Shown here: positions 32,821-43,548 of the stretch, piece after piece
Numbering within the stretch: position 1 is the stretch's first letter
How the letters are laid out: every line of letters starts with the position of its first letter
Assembly (NCBI RefSeq): GCF_001434255.1
Contig: NZ_AZEY01000041.1
Location: forward strand, 57,141-121,140
Direction of reading: 5' to 3'
Origin: Lentilactobacillus diolivorans DSM 14421
GTDB taxonomy: Bacteria; Bacillota; Bacilli; Lactobacillales; Lactobacillaceae
DNA: 64,000 bases
The notes under the pieces: generated by a model
Databases searched by the model: none
What the model was told of the DNA's origin: nothing
What the model saw: the letters and a program-made list of their open reading frames with translations, nothing else
Made by a program: the position numbers and the translations under genes

Positions 32821-33419
32821 GGGATTAATTCCTTTCTCCGAAGCATATTGATTAATTGTTGGGCGGCTCGACCGCGGTGGGTAAGCGGGATTCGCTGGCT
32901 GTCTGGCAGTTCGGCCAAGGCTTTCCCTAATTCCGGCAGCCAAAAAATCTTATCAAAACCGGTGGAAAAGCTTCCCAGATCGTGACGGGCAATTTGACCA
33001 GTAACCGATCCGGTGGCAGTGATCGTTGGGCCATTCGGGATAACAACCGCTAATGTTGACCGCATGGTTGCGCTTCTGTCGGCTCCTGAATAGTCGGCTA
33101 ACCACGCTAAAAGTGTTTGGTTATCGCTACCGTTGGCTTTCTCATGTAACTCACGTTTGGTCGTAACGCCAAGATGGGAAGCTAGGATCGGAATCTCAAT
33201 CCCACTGTCATCGGCAATTGCCGTCTGGCCGGTCTGCTGGCTTAAAAACTGGGCCTTGGTGATGGCGTTGGTCACGTAACTGGTCGTTGTTTCTGCTGGA
33301 AAGGTTAGCGGCGCCAAGCAATCGGTGTAGGGGATTGCCCTTAAACCGAAGAATGCCAGATCTTTTTGCAGGTCAGCTGCCTTGAACGGATTGTTGGATG
33401 CAATTAGCCAGTCACTCAT
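32817..33419 (-). CDS. RdgB/HAM1-like NTP pyrophosphatase in folate operon
   Basis: A 200-residue protein of the non-canonical purine NTP pyrophosphatase family: IASNNPFKAADLQ at the start, AIADDSGIEI near residue 67, and GFDKIFWLPE plus LTHRGRA near the end. In lactobacillus folate clusters a gene of this family stands between folC and folP and is thought to supply the pyrophosphate-removing step on dihydroneopterin triphosphate; that role is inferred from context. Start codon overlaps the folC stop (ATGAGTGA). Confidence 0.88.
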   Translation of the reverse strand: MSDWLIASNNPFKAADLQKDLAFFGLRAIPYTDCLAPLTFPAETTTSYVTNAITKAQFLSQQTGQTAIADDSGIEIPILASHLGVTTKRELHEKANGSDNQTLLAWLADYSGADRSATMRSTLAVVIPNGPTITATGSVTGQIARHDLGSFSTGFDKIFWLPELGKALAELPDSQRIPLTHRGRAAQQLINMLRRKELIP

Positions 33420-34749
33420 TGGTTTCACCATCCCAAGCCAATTTGAATTTATTAATGAAGTAAAAAGAACCGGTGCCAATCACAAGCCCCTGGTTGGTGC
33501 CTTGCAGTTGCTTGGCCTGTTGGGCGGCATTGGCAATCGAATCGGCCAGGATGATTTTGGCAGCTACTGATTTGGGATTCGCATGAAAAATTTGGGCTAA
33601 TTGGTCAGCAGCCAGAGCACGGTCGGGGTTATCCGGAGATGAGATGATAAACGTTGCGTTAACATCAAGTAGTCGGTTGACGCATTCCGTTACCTGCTTG
33701 TCTTTTAGAAAGCCCACGACAAAGGTAATGGTTCCCAAGTCCTTTAGCGATAAGAGTGATGTTACTAAGCCGTTGATCCCGTTGAGATTATGAGCGCCGT
33801 CAATTAAGACTGGTGGTTCAGCTTGAATAAGTGCCATTCGACCGGGAAATGTGATGGTTTGTAAGACCGAGAGAATGGTCGTTCGGGTAATTTTGAATGT
33901 TGCAGTTCGGTTGAACAGGGCAACCCAGGTTAAAACGGTTTGCAAGTTACGGATCTGGTATTGACCAGCCAGATTAAAATGAACGTTGGGAAGAATCTCC
34001 CCATTTAAAATCAAGTCAATTTGGGAGTGGTCAAGAAATGGCTGATTAAGATGAACATGATCAAAGCTGCTTAAATATAATTTGGCATTTACCTGAAGAC
34101 AGCGATTTTCGATTATTTTAACCGCTACCGGGTCTTGATGCGCGTAACAGATAGCCTGCACTCCGGGTTTAATAATTTTGGCAGTTGTGGTTACGATATC
34201 TTCAAGCGTTGATCCGAGAATATTTAAATGATCCAAAGCAAACTTAGCAAAAATAACGGTTTTAACGTTTCGGGTAGCATTGGTCGCATCAAGTTCGCCG
34301 CCCAAGCCGGTTTCGTAAACCACATAATCAGCTCGGCGGTCCGCAAAATAAATGGTGGAGATTAAATACCAGGTTTCAAATATCGAGATGTCCTGCTGGA
34401 TCAGGCTGAGTTGTTTAAGGGCATCAGTGAACGTTTGATAACACTTGATAAATTCGTCGTACATAATCAATTGGCCATTTAGCCGAATCATTTCGCGATC
34501 GTCATATAGGGTGGGACTAGTAAATAGGCCGACTTGATACCCGGATCGTTGCAGTAAAGCTGCCGTCAGTGTTGAAATAGAGCCCTTACCATTGGTGCCG
34601 GCAACGTGAATAGTTTTGAATTGTTTGTCGGGTGATCCCAAAACATCGAGAATTCGCCGTAACAATGGTATTCGGGATTCGTTTTTGCCATACTTCATGA
34701 CATGGGGGATTTGAGAAATAATCGTGTCATATTGATCTTTTAATGTCAT
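33412..34749 (-). CDS. folC: dihydrofolate/folylpolyglutamate synthase
   Basis: A 445-residue Mur-ligase-type enzyme. The ATP-binding loop is HVAGTNGKGSIS near residue 49; the conserved lysine-bearing GLGGELDATN segment is near residue 150, and IDGAHNLNG near residue 320 marks the third domain. It adds glutamate to dihydropteroate (bifunctional) or only to folates; the two cannot be separated by eye. AAGGAA lies before the ATG. Confidence 0.93.
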   Translation of the reverse strand: MTLKDQYDTIISQIPHVMKYGKNESRIPLLRRILDVLGSPDKQFKTIHVAGTNGKGSISTLTAALLQRSGYQVGLFTSPTLYDDREMIRLNGQLIMYDEFIKCYQTFTDALKQLSLIQQDISIFETWYLISTIYFADRRADYVVYETGLGGELDATNATRNVKTVIFAKFALDHLNILGSTLEDIVTTTAKIIKPGVQAICYAHQDPVAVKIIENRCLQVNAKLYLSSFDHVHLNQPFLDHSQIDLILNGEILPNVHFNLAGQYQIRNLQTVLTWVALFNRTATFKITRTTILSVLQTITFPGRMALIQAEPPVLIDGAHNLNGINGLVTSLLSLKDLGTITFVVGFLKDKQVTECVNRLLDVNATFIISSPDNPDRALAADQLAQIFHANPKSVAAKIILADSIANAAQQAKQLQGTNQGLVIGTGSFYFINKFKLAWDGETNE

Positions 34750-34762
34750 CCGGAGTTCCTTC

Positions 34763-35335
34763 TTACCTGTTGATTTCTTGTAAAAATTCAGCTTTTTTGT
34801 CGCGATCTTTTTTTAAAATACCATCGTAATATGAAGTGGTCGTTTGACTGTTTAGCTTCTTGATTCCGCGCATTTCCACACACATATGACGAGCGGTAAT
34901 GACAACGGCAACACCTTGGGGAGCTAAAATCTTGGTCATTTCTTTACCGATTTGGCTGGTGATTTCCTCTTGAACACTTGGTTTGGCCGCCACGTATTCA
35001 ATTAACCGGGGAATTTTACTTAACCCGATAATTTTACCGTTTTGGGGAACGTAACCGACGGACACGGTGCCGAAAAATGGTAACAAGTGGTGTTCACACA
35101 TTGAATAGAACGGCACGTGTTTGACGGTCACAATTTCATCGTCAACTGACTTATCGGCATCAAAGACTTTGCCGTCATCAAAAGATTTCTTTTCCAGCGA
35201 GCTGAAGATTTCTTCATACATTCGGGCAACTCGGGCAGGGGTTTCTTTTAATCCGGCACGGTCGGGATTCTCACCGACAGCTGTTAAAATATGTCGAATA
35301 CTGGTTTCAATAATTTGCTTGTTTTCCGGACTCAT
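34763..35335 (-). CDS. folE: GTP cyclohydrolase I
   Basis: A 190-residue FolE. The active-site segment MCEHHLLPFFGTVSVGY (Cys and His zinc ligands near residues 77-80) and HMCVEMRGI with the third zinc cysteine near residue 148 are intact. It converts GTP to 7,8-dihydroneopterin triphosphate, the first step of the folate branch. The ATG at 35335 overlaps the folK stop by four bases. Confidence 0.95.
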   Translation of the reverse strand: MSPENKQIIETSIRHILTAVGENPDRAGLKETPARVARMYEEIFSSLEKKSFDDGKVFDADKSVDDEIVTVKHVPFYSMCEHHLLPFFGTVSVGYVPQNGKIIGLSKIPRLIEYVAAKPSVQEEITSQIGKEMTKILAPQGVAVVITARHMCVEMRGIKKLNSQTTTSYYDGILKKDRDKKAEFLQEINR

Positions 35336-35838
35336 AATGTCTCTCTTTTCTGATCAAGTTTCTTGATATATTGACTGCCAGACAACTTGGCAATGGCGGC
35401 TTTGATTTGGGGAACGCGCTGGTCATCAGGATCGATAATCTCTAATAATGGCACGAGGACGAATAGGCGGTTAAATATCTCTTTATGGGGAACGATTAAT
35501 TCGGTCGTTTGAATGTGGTCAGTGTTGAAAAGTTCGATGTCCAGATCCAATGTGCGGGGTCCCCAATGAATGGTCCGGACGCGCTTGTATTTTTGCTCAA
35601 GTTGATGCAATACGTTAAGCAACCGGTGGGCATCCAAACTAGTGGTTAGCTTAAACACTGCGTTAATGAATTGATCCTGTTCGACGCCACCAACCGGATC
35701 GGTTATATAATAGGAAGAAACTTTCTCAACTTGGATGTCTGCATGATCGTTTAAGTCTGCCAGGGCACCCTTAACGATTGCTTTTGAATCACCTAAATTA
35801 CTCCCAATGCCGATGTAGGCAGTATTTGGTTGCGTCAA
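35332..35838 (-). CDS. folK: HPPK, hydroxymethyldihydropterin pyrophosphokinase
   Basis: A 168-residue FolK. Motifs: YIGIGSNLGD at the N-terminus, YYITDPVGGVEQDQFINAV, and WGPRTLDLDIELF near residue 90, the metal-binding signature. It transfers pyrophosphate from ATP to 6-hydroxymethyl-dihydropterin. Overlaps folB by four bases and folE by four bases. Confidence 0.95.
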   Translation of the reverse strand: MTQPNTAYIGIGSNLGDSKAIVKGALADLNDHADIQVEKVSSYYITDPVGGVEQDQFINAVFKLTTSLDAHRLLNVLHQLEQKYKRVRTIHWGPRTLDLDIELFNTDHIQTTELIVPHKEIFNRLFVLVPLLEIIDPDDQRVPQIKAAIAKLSGSQYIKKLDQKRETL

Positions 35839-36197
35839 ATTGACACCTCCACTTCAGCATTGTCGAGGACGCCATCGATTGGTAAGCCTTTTTTCTGAAT
35901 CGCGACCGTCACGTGTTCAAGTTTATCCTCAAATTGATCCCAAACGTGTTTGCAAATTAGCGAGGCAACCGTTTCAACTAATTTTGTATCTTTCTTGGCA
36001 ACGACTTCGCTGGCGATTTGATAAACTTGGCCGTAGTTGATCGTATTATTCAAGTCATCTTTGGCCAGCGTGTCCAGGCTGACATCTTTTAGATTAAGGG
36101 TAATATTAATGACAATATCTTGGCCGATCACCCGCTCTTCTTTGTAGAAACCAATGTGCGAGTGAAACTGCATTTGATTGAGTTTAATGGTTAGCAT
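35835..36197 (-). CDS. folB: dihydroneopterin aldolase
   Basis: A 120-residue FolB, first gene of the operon. It has FHSHIGFYKEERVIGQ at the start, INYGQVYQIASEV in the middle with the conserved Tyr, and LVETVASLICKHVW, followed by the catalytic-lysine strand ending VAIQKKGLPIDG. It cleaves dihydroneopterin to 6-hydroxymethyl-dihydropterin. AAGGAG lies some 12 bases before the ATG. All five genes downstream overlap or nearly overlap, so translation is coupled. Confidence 0.93.
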   Translation of the reverse strand: MLTIKLNQMQFHSHIGFYKEERVIGQDIVINITLNLKDVSLDTLAKDDLNNTINYGQVYQIASEVVAKKDTKLVETVASLICKHVWDQFEDKLEHVTVAIQKKGLPIDGVLDNAEVEVSI

Positions 36198-36460
36198 AAT
36201 GCCTAATGCTCCTTATAAATGATTTCCAATGATCGTTGGAATTAACGAAAGTTCTTAATATGTATTGTAGCGCGCTTTGCCAGGTTGATCGATATAAATT
36301 ACTTGGTTGGCTTGATTAACGAACTTTTTCATTATTATAAGGCTGTTTGTTCGTGATTACCTACCTATCTATTATTGATTGAGTTTGGCCGGTTTGTCAA
36401 TTAGAAATAGTAGGATTTCGGTGAATTCGGCTGCTTTGCCATTATTGAAATAAAAAAATA

Positions 36461-36641
36461 AAGAGAGCTGGAAAATAGTTGTTTTCCAGCTCTGTTAGTG
36501 TAAACATGATTGTTACCGAGCAAAAACGCGGGAAAAAAGGCAACTTCCGGCCGTGTAATCAAATTATCCAAATATTCAAGTTCGGAATATTCGGATAATC
36601 TGACTACACTCTGGAAGTTAAGCGCCTTTTTTCCCACTCTG
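36461..36641 (-). repeat. composite palindromic element, copy A
   Basis: Read on the minus strand: outer arm GAGTGGGAAAAAAGGCGC, TTAACTTCCAGAGTGTAG, an inner hairpin (ATTATCCGAATATTC against GAATATTTGGATAAT), the returning arm CTACAC-like/GGCCGGAAGTTGCC, CTCGGTAACAATCATG, then a separate hairpin AGAGCTGGAAAACA/TGTTTTCCAGCTCT with T after it. The same order recurs in copies B and C. It lies in the 485-base gap between folB (36197) and the MFS gene; the rest of that gap shows nothing else. A 81-codon frame across it is an accident of the repeat. Confidence 0.75.
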
Positions 36642-36682
36642 TTCATCTTTGAAAACGATATTTGACGGTGGTAATTTTAGAT

Positions 36683-37876
36683 TTAATGGGTTACGGATTG
36701 TGACCTGTCGGAACTAAGCCATTTCGTAATTATTACTGCGATGAGTAAGCCGGCTATTGCAGATAAGCCCACGCCTTTAAATGCCCAGTGGGGGTAGACA
36801 ATGCCGCCAATCAATGAACCCAATGTTAGGCCGAGGTACAGAAAAGAACTGTTGAAAGACATGACGGTTGAACGATTTTTAGGGACAACATTAACAATAT
36901 AGGTTGTTAATGCTGTGACGCCTAATCCTTGTGCCAAGGCAAGCAGGATGAGAAATGTGATTAAAAGGGGAATTGTGTTGGCCATAAAGGTCATCCCGAA
37001 AATAAAAATTACCGATAGAAGACCATTGATGATGACACTGCGCATTGCGCCCAATTTGGTTGTGACAATCCCGCCAAAAAAACTGGCGATAAAGTTGCTA
37101 ATACCATAAGCGGTAAAAACCAAGCCGGTTTGGGCGGTATTATCGTGAAAAGTTTGTTCGATATAAGTGCCTAAGAATGTATAAATAGTATAGAAACCAA
37201 ACATCCAGACCAGGTTAATGCTGAGCGCCCAAGTCGCGTGATGGGTCGTTAGTAATGTTCGAAAAGAATCAAGGTAACTTATCCGTTGATTTGGCAGGGA
37301 GCTCATATTGGGAATGACGACTAACAGGACAAAGTAGGCGATCAAGGTTAATCCTGCGGAGCCCCAAAAGGCCATGTGCCAGTTTGAAAGTTGGGCTAAT
37401 TCAGTTCCCAGTGGGACGCCAATTGCAATTGATAAGGAAAGCGCCGACATGGTGATTCCCATGATCGTATTTAACAAGTGTCCACGAAAATGGTCACCGA
37501 TAATTGCCCAGATATTTGGCATTGTCAAAGCTGCCCCAATTCCGGCAATGGCTCGATAGACATAAAATTGACCAATCGTTGTCGCAATCGCGCAAAGAAG
37601 GCTGCCAATCAGGAAGATCCCAATTCCGATTGTCAAAATCCATTTCTTGTCAAATTTATCGCCGAGCGGTCCGAAAAACGGAGAGCCAATGGCGTAACAC
37701 AGCGCGTAGATTGTAACGGCCAACGCAGCGGAACTTAAGTTAACGCCGTAGTCCCGCTCAATTGCAGGAAGCAAAGGCGAAATGATAAATGAATCAGCGC
37801 CCATAATAAAAACGATTAAAAATAAACCTGTCACCATCAAAACATCTTTAGAAGTCATTTGATCTGTTATTGCCAA
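36683..37876 (-). CDS. MFS transporter
   Basis: A 397-residue major facilitator with twelve predicted helices. The family motif between helices 2 and 3 reads GPLGDKFDKKWIL (GxxxDRxGR/K type), and helix 5 has the antiporter-like run ALSLSIAIGVPLGTELA. This is the drug-efflux (DHA1, AraJ/YdhP-like) form. I start at TTG 37876 because AGGGTGG is six bases upstream. It is divergent from the HxlR regulator at 38016, with 140 bases between, and is likely controlled by it. Confidence 0.88.
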   Translation of the reverse strand: MAITDQMTSKDVLMVTGLFLIVFIMGADSFIISPLLPAIERDYGVNLSSAALAVTIYALCYAIGSPFFGPLGDKFDKKWILTIGIGIFLIGSLLCAIATTIGQFYVYRAIAGIGAALTMPNIWAIIGDHFRGHLLNTIMGITMSALSLSIAIGVPLGTELAQLSNWHMAFWGSAGLTLIAYFVLLVVIPNMSSLPNQRISYLDSFRTLLTTHHATWALSINLVWMFGFYTIYTFLGTYIEQTFHDNTAQTGLVFTAYGISNFIASFFGGIVTTKLGAMRSVIINGLLSVIFIFGMTFMANTIPLLITFLILLALAQGLGVTALTTYIVNVVPKNRSTVMSFNSSFLYLGLTLGSLIGGIVYPHWAFKGVGLSAIAGLLIAVIITKWLSSDRSQSVTH

Positions 37877-38015
37877 GCTAACCACCCTCTCTGCATTAAA
37901 ATATAAAACCAAAGGGTGGAAATGCCAATAAGGGAATTTTTTGATACCCATTCCTAGACAAAAACATGTGGTAGAATAGTCGCAAAGTCGTTAAGCTGAC
38001 TTTTGAAAGGAAGCG

Positions 38016-38381
38016 TTGATTGGAATGAAAGCGTCTGAAATGAGCCGCCGGCATGGTGAGCTTTGTCCACTTGATACCACGTTAAAAATTTTAGATGGCA
38101 AGTGGAAATCCATTATTCTTTGTCGGTTAATGAAGCATGAGTTTCGATATACTGAATTATTGCGGACACTGCCGGGATGTACGCGGCGAATGCTGTCATT
38201 GCAGCTTTCACAATTGGAAAATGATCGCATTATTGTTAAGCAGACTGATACCAGTTACGTTCCGGTAAAAACAAGTTACCGATTGACGCCGGCTGGGCGA
38301 TCGTTGGTGCCGATTGTTTTAGCGATGAATAAATGGGGAGCGACGTATTTAGAGCGTTTGATTCCGGTTGAAGCGAAGTGA
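38016..38381 (+). CDS. HxlR-family transcriptional regulator
   Basis: A 121-residue winged-helix protein with the HxlR signature: CPLDTTLKILDGKWKSIILC at about residues 17-36, then RYTELLRTLPGCTRRMLSLQ and QLEND. The conserved cysteine before the GKW motif (residue 17) is present, a residue used in redox or electrophile sensing by some members such as HypR or YodB. It starts with TTG at 38016 (AAGGAA upstream) or ATG 38025. Its probable target is the divergent MFS gene. Confidence 0.9.
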   Translation: MIGMKASEMSRRHGELCPLDTTLKILDGKWKSIILCRLMKHEFRYTELLRTLPGCTRRMLSLQLSQLENDRIIVKQTDTSYVPVKTSYRLTPAGRSLVPIVLAMNKWGATYLERLIPVEAK

Positions 38382-38572
38382 GTTAGGAAATTACTTCCCA
38401 CCGGCAAGGCTTATTTTGTTGAATCGGGTCGGGGATCGTATAATGATTAATTAACAAAAAGTAGTTAAACTTCGGATTTAAGAAGTTGATAACTCGTCCT
38501 TGTTTTATCAAAAGCTTGTGCTAATATATTGATTAGGATTTAAAATGATTAATCGCATTATCTATCTGGGAA

Positions 38573-38941
38573 GTGAGCTTGGTGAGTTACTCAATTATTA
38601 TCTCAAAGATTTTTAGCAAATTTGCAATGTTCAATTGGGGCGTGACGATTTTATCATTTATTATGGCAATTGTTTTATATCCGCAATTGCCTAAAGAGGT
38701 CCCTGATCATATTAATGCTTTTGGTGCCGCTGACAGTTATGGTGGTAAGTTAACGGTGTTTATATTACCTTTTGCATTAGCGATGATTGGTCTGCTGGTT
38801 TCTAGTAAATGGATTGATAACCGATATGCGGACCTGACCATTCAGAATACGTTGACGAAAACGCTGATGTTGGTAATTATGATCCTGCTTTGGTATGGGG
38901 CTGGGATCTTTTTCCTGACGTATTATCAACTGACCAAGTAG
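38573..38941 (+). CDS. DUF1648-domain membrane protein
   Basis: A 122-residue protein with three or four helices. The DUF1648 signature is in the first loop: YPQLPKEVPDHINAFGAAD, then YGGK. Such domains occur in SdpI-like immunity proteins and in solitary membrane proteins. The GTG start at 38573 may be shifted to GTG 38582; GGGAAG precedes both. No SdpI core follows, so function is open. Confidence 0.75.
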   Translation: MSLVSYSIIISKIFSKFAMFNWGVTILSFIMAIVLYPQLPKEVPDHINAFGAADSYGGKLTVFILPFALAMIGLLVSSKWIDNRYADLTIQNTLTKTLMLVIMILLWYGAGIFFLTYYQLTK

Positions 38942-40329
<1,388 letters not shown>

Positions 40330-40351
40330 AATTTTGGATGACGATTAATAA

Positions 40352-40530
40352 AGAGTGAGGCAAAAAACGCTTAGCTTCCAGAGTGTAGAGGGCTTATCCG
40401 AATATTCTGATCCTGAATATTTGGATAAGCCCTCTACACGGCCGGAAGCTGTTTTTTCCTCACGTTTTCACTCGGTAATAATCGTGACGACACAAAACGG
40501 GACTGGACAAAAGTAATTTTGTCCAGTCCC
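40352..40530 (+). repeat. composite palindromic element, copy B
   Basis: The clearest copy. Outer arms GAGTGAGGCAAAAAAC and GTTTTTTCCTCAC; then GCTTCCAGAGTGTAGAGGGC and GCCCTCTACAC-GGCCGGAAGC; a perfect inner hairpin GGGCTTATCC-GAATATTC against GAATATTTGGATAAGCCC; then CTCGGTAATAATCGTGACGAC; and a closing terminator hairpin GGGACTGGACAAAA/TTTTGTCCAGTCCC. It directly follows the SDR gene by 20 bases. Confidence 0.8.
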
Positions 40531-40568
40531 ATTTTGAATTTGGCAACTTGTTATCGTCTTTTTTTTAT

Positions 40569-40925
40569 TTACTGAATAAAAGGATAGCCGTGTGATAGGA
40601 ACAATCCCAAGACACCAACCAGGATAACAAAGCAGAGCAGCCACCAAACAACTGATTTTGAGACGGCCTTCTGATTGTATTTGGCAAAGCCGATTTCAAT
40701 GGCAGCGATTAGGCCAAGGGCAATCAAGACTTTGATCACCGTTAGAATCGGATTGTCACCCCAGGCATATGGCAGTAGGAAAACTCCGCTAACAATGGCA
40801 AACAGGTAAACAACCCGGGCAATCATTTGACAAATTTTTGCTTGGCTTGTCGGGCCGACAAATGCTAAGATAACGGCGATTGCTAAGATAACCCAAGAAA
40901 TGATGTGAATCCATAACCAAATCAT
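40569..40925 (-). CDS. YisL/DUF1516-like membrane protein
   Basis: A 118-residue protein with four membrane helices, starting WLWIHIISWVILAIAVILAF and containing KICQMIARVVYLFAIVSG. This is the shape and motif set of the YisL/DUF1516 (UPF0344) family of Firmicutes, whose function is unknown. GGGGGAAATTAAAA precedes the ATG. It is monocistronic. Confidence 0.8.
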   Translation of the reverse strand: MIWLWIHIISWVILAIAVILAFVGPTSQAKICQMIARVVYLFAIVSGVFLLPYAWGDNPILTVIKVLIALGLIAAIEIGFAKYNQKAVSKSVVWWLLCFVILVGVLGLFLSHGYPFIQ

Positions 40926-41024
40926 TTTTAATTTCCCCCTATGAATTAGAATCGATCTCTTTCATCATAGCTTTCTGAAAGGGGCATTGCAATTTTGAAG
41001 ATATGGTGTGTTGTTCTGAGTGGA

Positions 41025-41975
41025 TTACATTGTAATCACCGAACGACCGGATGCTTCCCAAGCTTTTGCAACTTGGTCTAACGGGAACACTTGTAGATTG
41101 ATATATAGGTGACCGTCAGCGGCGTAGTCAAAAATGCTCGGAAGCTGAGTCTTCAGGTAAGTTGGAAAAACGTCCGGTGCAAAACTGCCAATGCCTGAGC
41201 CGATGAGTTCAACATCTTTGCTCCTGAGAACTTGGGACGGCAATGTTATATCACTACCGGCCATGCCGCCCACCGAAATATATTTAAGATGTTTTTGAAG
41301 CTTAATCTTTCTGAGTGCCTTAAAAATGAGTTCAGCGGGATGTCCCCAAAGGTAATCGACAACCAGATTGAACGGGGCTTCATCGTAAGCCGCGATAATT
41401 TGTTTCACAATTTGATCATCGGTACCATTAATTTGAATTGTGATGTCGGCACCCACAGTTTTCAATTTATCAAGGGATTGGGCATTTCTTCCGGTTGCGA
41501 TAACTTTAGCGGCACCATGGAATTTAGCAAGCTGAACGGCCATCATGCCAGTGGCTCCGGTAGCACCGTTGACAAGAACAATATCGCCTTGTTTGATATG
41601 ACCCCGTTCAATAAGCGCCACGTCGGAGCCCATCAGAGCGTTGGGTAACGCCGCTGCTCGAACATTATCCAAGCCGGCTGGCAGTTTAACCATTTTTCGA
41701 CTATCAATCAGAGCTTTTTCGGCCATCATTCCGGTAATCCCCATTGCGTAAACCCGGGTTCCGTCATCAAGCTCGGACACGCCGTCCATGCCCATTACGG
41801 CAGGTAGTGGATCAAAATTCGTATAGTGCTTACCAGCCGCTTTACTAATGTCTAACTGTTTAATTGATGAAGCTTTCGGCGAAACCAATAATTGATTGTC
41901 ATTGGTCACTTTAGGATCTGGAAAATCCTGGTATTCTGGAACTTTGCCGTAAGCGTTTAGGACTGCTGCTTTCAT
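41025..41975 (-). CDS. zinc-independent quinone oxidoreductase-like dehydrogenase
   Basis: A 316-residue MDR-superfamily enzyme. The N-terminal domain has MGMDGVSELDDGTRVYA; the NAD(P)-binding motif is VNGATGATGMMAVQLAKFHG near residue 134, and GAAKVIATGRN follows. No structural or catalytic zinc ligands are seen, which fits the quinone-oxidoreductase branch. GAGGTG sets the start at 41975. It may reduce quinones or reactive enals with NADPH. Confidence 0.85.
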   Translation of the reverse strand: MKAAVLNAYGKVPEYQDFPDPKVTNDNQLLVSPKASSIKQLDISKAAGKHYTNFDPLPAVMGMDGVSELDDGTRVYAMGITGMMAEKALIDSRKMVKLPAGLDNVRAAALPNALMGSDVALIERGHIKQGDIVLVNGATGATGMMAVQLAKFHGAAKVIATGRNAQSLDKLKTVGADITIQINGTDDQIVKQIIAAYDEAPFNLVVDYLWGHPAELIFKALRKIKLQKHLKYISVGGMAGSDITLPSQVLRSKDVELIGSGIGSFAPDVFPTYLKTQLPSIFDYAADGHLYINLQVFPLDQVAKAWEASGRSVITM

Positions 41976-42092
41976 GATCTGAGCACCTCGTTTAATTTTA
42001 TTTTGACCAACCGTATCACGTTTGGACGTTAGGCTCAATGAAAGGGCACTTTTATTGTTGAACTCTAAATAAGTGGTTAACGATCCAGATAC

Positions 42093-42131
42093 AAAAAAGC
42101 TAGTCGGACAATTACGTCTGACTAGCTTTTT
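42093..42131. terminator. bidirectional terminator
   Basis: AAAAAGCTAGTC (42094-42105) pairs with GACTAGCTTTTT (42120-42131). On the minus strand it ends the 42166 gene. Confidence 0.85.
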
Positions 42132-42165
42132 AAACAATTAGCGAGCTAAAAATCAATTATTCTTA

Positions 42166-42429
42166 TTATTCTTCATCCATTTGCGCGTTCTTTTGAATTT
42201 CTGGTGATAGATCATACATCTTAGCAGCTTCGGTTAACAGGGCATGATACGCATACGAACCTTCTTTATAAGGCTCAATGACCACTTGATCGGCAATTTT
42301 GGAAAATGGCTTTTTGCCATCTTTTTCCTGAATTGAATTTAGATCTTCAATAATTTTCTTCTCAACATTTGACTCATTACCTACGATTTGTTTCGTTTGC
42401 AAACTGCCACGAATAGAAATTTTGTTCAT
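42166..42429 (-). CDS. hypothetical small acidic protein
   Basis: An 87-residue soluble protein with no membrane segment. It starts KISIRGSLQTKQIVGNES and has VVIEPYKEGSYAYHALLTEA before an acidic end. GAGGAA is present before the ATG. I do not recognise the family. Its upstream region has the tract GGTAATATACCTACC, a plausible operator-like dyad. Confidence 0.6.
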   Translation of the reverse strand: MNKISIRGSLQTKQIVGNESNVEKKIIEDLNSIQEKDGKKPFSKIADQVVIEPYKEGSYAYHALLTEAAKMYDLSPEIQKNAQMDEE

Positions 42430-42719
42430 AATAAATTCCTCACAATCTATCGGTTTTATTTGACGAAGAAATATTACCGCGTGATTCTTCCTGGGTAATA
42501 TACCTACCTATATCATACCAATTATTTGTCTCCCATTTCACCAAATTTTGACAATAATGTCAAATTTATTTTGGGAAGGGGTGGTATTACCTCAGAATCG
42601 TATTTAACGGATATAATGGGCAATCTTTTTGTCTGAAGCGTTTGTTAATATAACATTTAATAATTTTGCAAACGACTCATGGCTATTAGATAATATGGTT
42701 ATTGAAGGGAGATTTAATA

Positions 42720-43517
42720 ATGAATAGGGGAATGGTCGATATAAAAAAACAAATAAAATTCTTGATGTTACTACTTCCAAGCCTGATCATTGGTTTTATC
42801 CTGAATCAGTCCAGCACAACCCAGGCAGCGACTGACCGTTCTGCTGATTCGTATTATTTAAACGATAGCGACACTTGGACTCACTATTTTTATAATAAAA
42901 GAACGGTTAAGTCACACAATGCCTACATTTGGAATCTTAAGCATACCAAGCGTCAGCACAATTTAAACAACTATAAAAGCACTGATTGGTATGTCTATAG
43001 TTTCTACAACAAAAAGAAGGACGGCCATACTTATAAGTATTACAAGGTCACTAATTATAATCGCTCGATTGTTGGGATGGTGTACAGCAAGTATTTAACA
43101 ATTTCAACCACCGAACCCATAACCTCCTTCGCTGATGACAGCAACTATCTAAACTATATTAAAACTGCCCAGTCTCAGAAATTAGCCCGCGGGATCATGA
43201 AAATGTTCCCTAATGCCCCACTAAGTCTTGAGGCTTCTAAGTTTATCGCATCACGAGCTGCTAATAATCCGGCTGATCAGACAACTTATAAAGAAGTTAT
43301 TAATTTCAGTAAAGTTGCATATCAAACTACTGTTAGCCAATGGGGGACTACCCAAAGTAAATTAAATAAATTTCAAAGTAAACTAAATAAAATTGGTTAT
43401 ACTCAAGAAAAAATTAATTCATTGCACGGATACAAGTTGGGACTCGTTGTTTATGATTTAAGCGAGGACTCTTTTGGGGGTCAGATTGTTTCAATTCACA
43501 TCGGTTTGGTAAAATAA
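42720..43517 (+). CDS. exported protein with YxxxxW/VYSKYL domain
   Basis: A 265-residue secreted protein with a signal peptide (about residues 1-36, ending TTQA-A). The first mature domain follows the family pattern of 2713 and 25564: AYIWNLKHTKRQHNLNNYK, STDWYVYSFY, YYKVTNYNRS and GMVYSKYL. A second, helical domain of about 120 residues follows (GIMKMFPNAPLSLEA onward). GAAGGGAGA precedes the ATG at 42720. Probably wall-associated; function unknown. Confidence 0.82.
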   Translation: MNRGMVDIKKQIKFLMLLLPSLIIGFILNQSSTTQAATDRSADSYYLNDSDTWTHYFYNKRTVKSHNAYIWNLKHTKRQHNLNNYKSTDWYVYSFYNKKKDGHTYKYYKVTNYNRSIVGMVYSKYLTISTTEPITSFADDSNYLNYIKTAQSQKLARGIMKMFPNAPLSLEASKFIASRAANNPADQTTYKEVINFSKVAYQTTVSQWGTTQSKLNKFQSKLNKIGYTQEKINSLHGYKLGLVVYDLSEDSFGGQIVSIHIGLVK

Positions 43518-43548
43518 AGTATGTATCGGAGAAGGGCATAAATGCATC

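Noticed and set aside
36401..36646. 81-codon open frame on the minus strand
   Set aside because: It is produced by the palindromic element; the same kind of frame appears in copy C (49080-49292) with unrelated sequence constraints.
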